A stretch of DNA of 64,000 nucleotides. It comes from Owenia fusiformis (Eukaryota; Annelida; Polychaeta; Sabellida; Oweniidae). The notes beneath the pieces are model-generated. The model ran no database searches, was not told the origin of the DNA, and saw only the letters and a list, made by a program, of their open reading frames with translations. Shown here one piece after another: positions 63,186 to 64,000 of the stretch (positions within the stretch are counted from its first letter, which is position 1; every line of letters begins with the position of its first letter). The translations under genes were made by a program, and so were the position numbers. The DNA lies in NCBI GenBank assembly GCA_903813345.2, contig CAIIXF020000006.1:3660001-3724000 (forward strand). The letters run 5' to 3'.

Positions 63186-63764
63186 CTATAATGGATTGAA
63201 CAGGGGGTTTGTCAGTACGGGGTGTGACACTGGATACATAAATATCATTGCAAAGGTTCTTGGCGCGGCTCCAATTAGCATGGTATTATATTCGTCAGTG
63301 ATGCCCTTGACAGTGGCATCCTTTTCTGCGGCATCATTACTGGCAATTTGGAAAATAATCCTGTCATATTGTTTATCTAGGTTGGTAATGTGTTTGTGGG
63401 CATCCTTGATCTTCCCTCCACGAATACATTCAACATCAGTATTGACCAGTTTATCACTGTCGAAGTCCCTAACAATAGAGCTGCCTACCACAAGAGTGCC
63501 CTTTTTGGAATTTGATGAGTCAGATTTACATGCAATCAGTTGCTTACGTAAGTACACATTTTCATCGTCCAGTTCCTTAAAAGCCACTGTTTTGGCCGCT
63601 AGTTGTGATACAAGATCAGTGTTGGTGATTTGCATGGCATGTAAGTCATCCTTCATCGATTTCATTCTGTCCTTGAGATCATCAATGGAGGATTTCATAT
63701 CCGTCATCATAGAAGTTAAAAGTTGAAGCATCGGGTACATATTTTTAAACTGAGTAAGTGTCAT
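63186..63764 (-). pseudogene. LINE ORF1, N-terminal half: coiled coil and SGNH-like domain start
   Basis: Residues 1-90 are a coiled coil (SIDDLKDRMKSMKDD...). Then TLVVGSSIVRDF is the GxS block of the SGNH-like fold, with IIFQIASNDA as the GxND-like block. A frameshift near 63,265 separates it from the downstream half. Confidence 0.8.
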
Positions 63765-64000
63765 AACTAACTGATTGACTCAAAATAGATCAGCATACCT
63801 AATAAAAGTAATCTAGTTTACACATTTTATAAATGAGTAATAAGGTTTTGTAACTGACCTTTGAATAACAAGCTCCATTGACGGTGACTCCAGTTGCCAC
63901 AGAGTGAACCAGATAACTGTGTCGCACTCTTGCTCCACCTACCCTGTTGTCACGTTGCTATGGTAACCAGACACCTATGTTGCTGGTCAAATTTATTGCT
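63765..64000. other. 5' leader of minus-strand LINE or flank
   Basis: No coding signal. Probably the LINE 5' UTR, but its end cannot be placed. Confidence 0.35.

Larger units (their letters stand above)
60165..63764 (-). mobile_element. minus-strand LINE (CR1/L2/Daphne-like), 5' and central part
   Basis: ORF1 with a coiled coil, an SGNH-esterase-like domain and two zinc knuckles, then ORF2 with endonuclease and reverse transcriptase. It is split by the nested LINE at 60,164 and continues at 57,377. The ORF1 type (esterase-like) is known from CR1-related LINEs. Confidence 0.85.

Overview
This is a 64 kb piece of an AT-rich invertebrate animal genome. Genes have many short exons with GT/AG introns, and the spaces are filled with LTR elements, LINEs, a Polinton-type element, foldback/MITE DNA transposons and minisatellites. 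A gp130/Domeless-type cytokine receptor, ShK and SRCR-like domains and the repeat types suggest a marine deuterostome such as a hemichordate or echinoderm. The phylum is an inference.

Layout. 1-14,200 holds no recognisable host gene. It contains a young gag-only LTR retrotransposon (1228-6069, 1211-bp LTRs, TSD tttg), three poly-G/GGCCCA-type repeats (two here, one near 38.3 kb), a satellite array at 8.8-10.3 kb and two foldback/MITE elements. 14,204-35,944 (minus strand) is one large gene rebuilt here from 15 coding exons whose phases all agree. It encodes a class I cytokine receptor: signal peptide, Ig-like domain, two-module cytokine-binding region, three FNIII domains, one TM helix, a Box1-like segment, and a roughly 690-residue tail carrying about 30 copies of a 13-residue tyrosine repeat (consensus NPGYVDHNAAVAQ). 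Two non-coding 5' exons may lie at 37.7 and 38.9 kb. Intron 3 has swollen from about 0.6 to 12.4 kb because a Polinton-like element (22,770-34,552; 6-bp TSD tatatg; ~830-bp TIRs) landed in it. That element keeps only a packaging-type ATPase and a small basic protein. A gag-protease-only LTR retrotransposon (27,526-34,065; TSD ctac) then landed in its right TIR.

36-44 kb is repeat-rich: a 140-bp hairpin, a 21-bp minisatellite, a Mutator-type MITE with 9-bp TSD, a TA-flanked mariner-type element and an 843-bp foldback. At 44.4 kb (plus strand) a TATA-driven intronless gene encodes a secreted prepropeptide ending in an amidation signal (LMRYGK). At 46.8-53.2 kb (minus strand) eight exons encode a 434-residue secreted HEXXH metallopeptidase-like protein with a poly-glycine linker and two C-terminal ShK domains. 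At 55.8 kb there is an isolated terminal exon with an SRCR-like cysteine pattern. From 56.4 kb to the end is a LINE (minus strand) interrupted by a second, internally deleted LINE (plus strand); a 7-bp TSD proves the nesting.

The host genes are independent units, not an operon. The receptor, the peptide precursor and the secreted protease all belong to extracellular signalling or defence. The most unusual object is the receptor tail, a tandem array of NPxY-type tyrosine motifs that could act as a multivalent docking platform. Gene models were made by eye from splice sites, phases and motifs; no database search was run.
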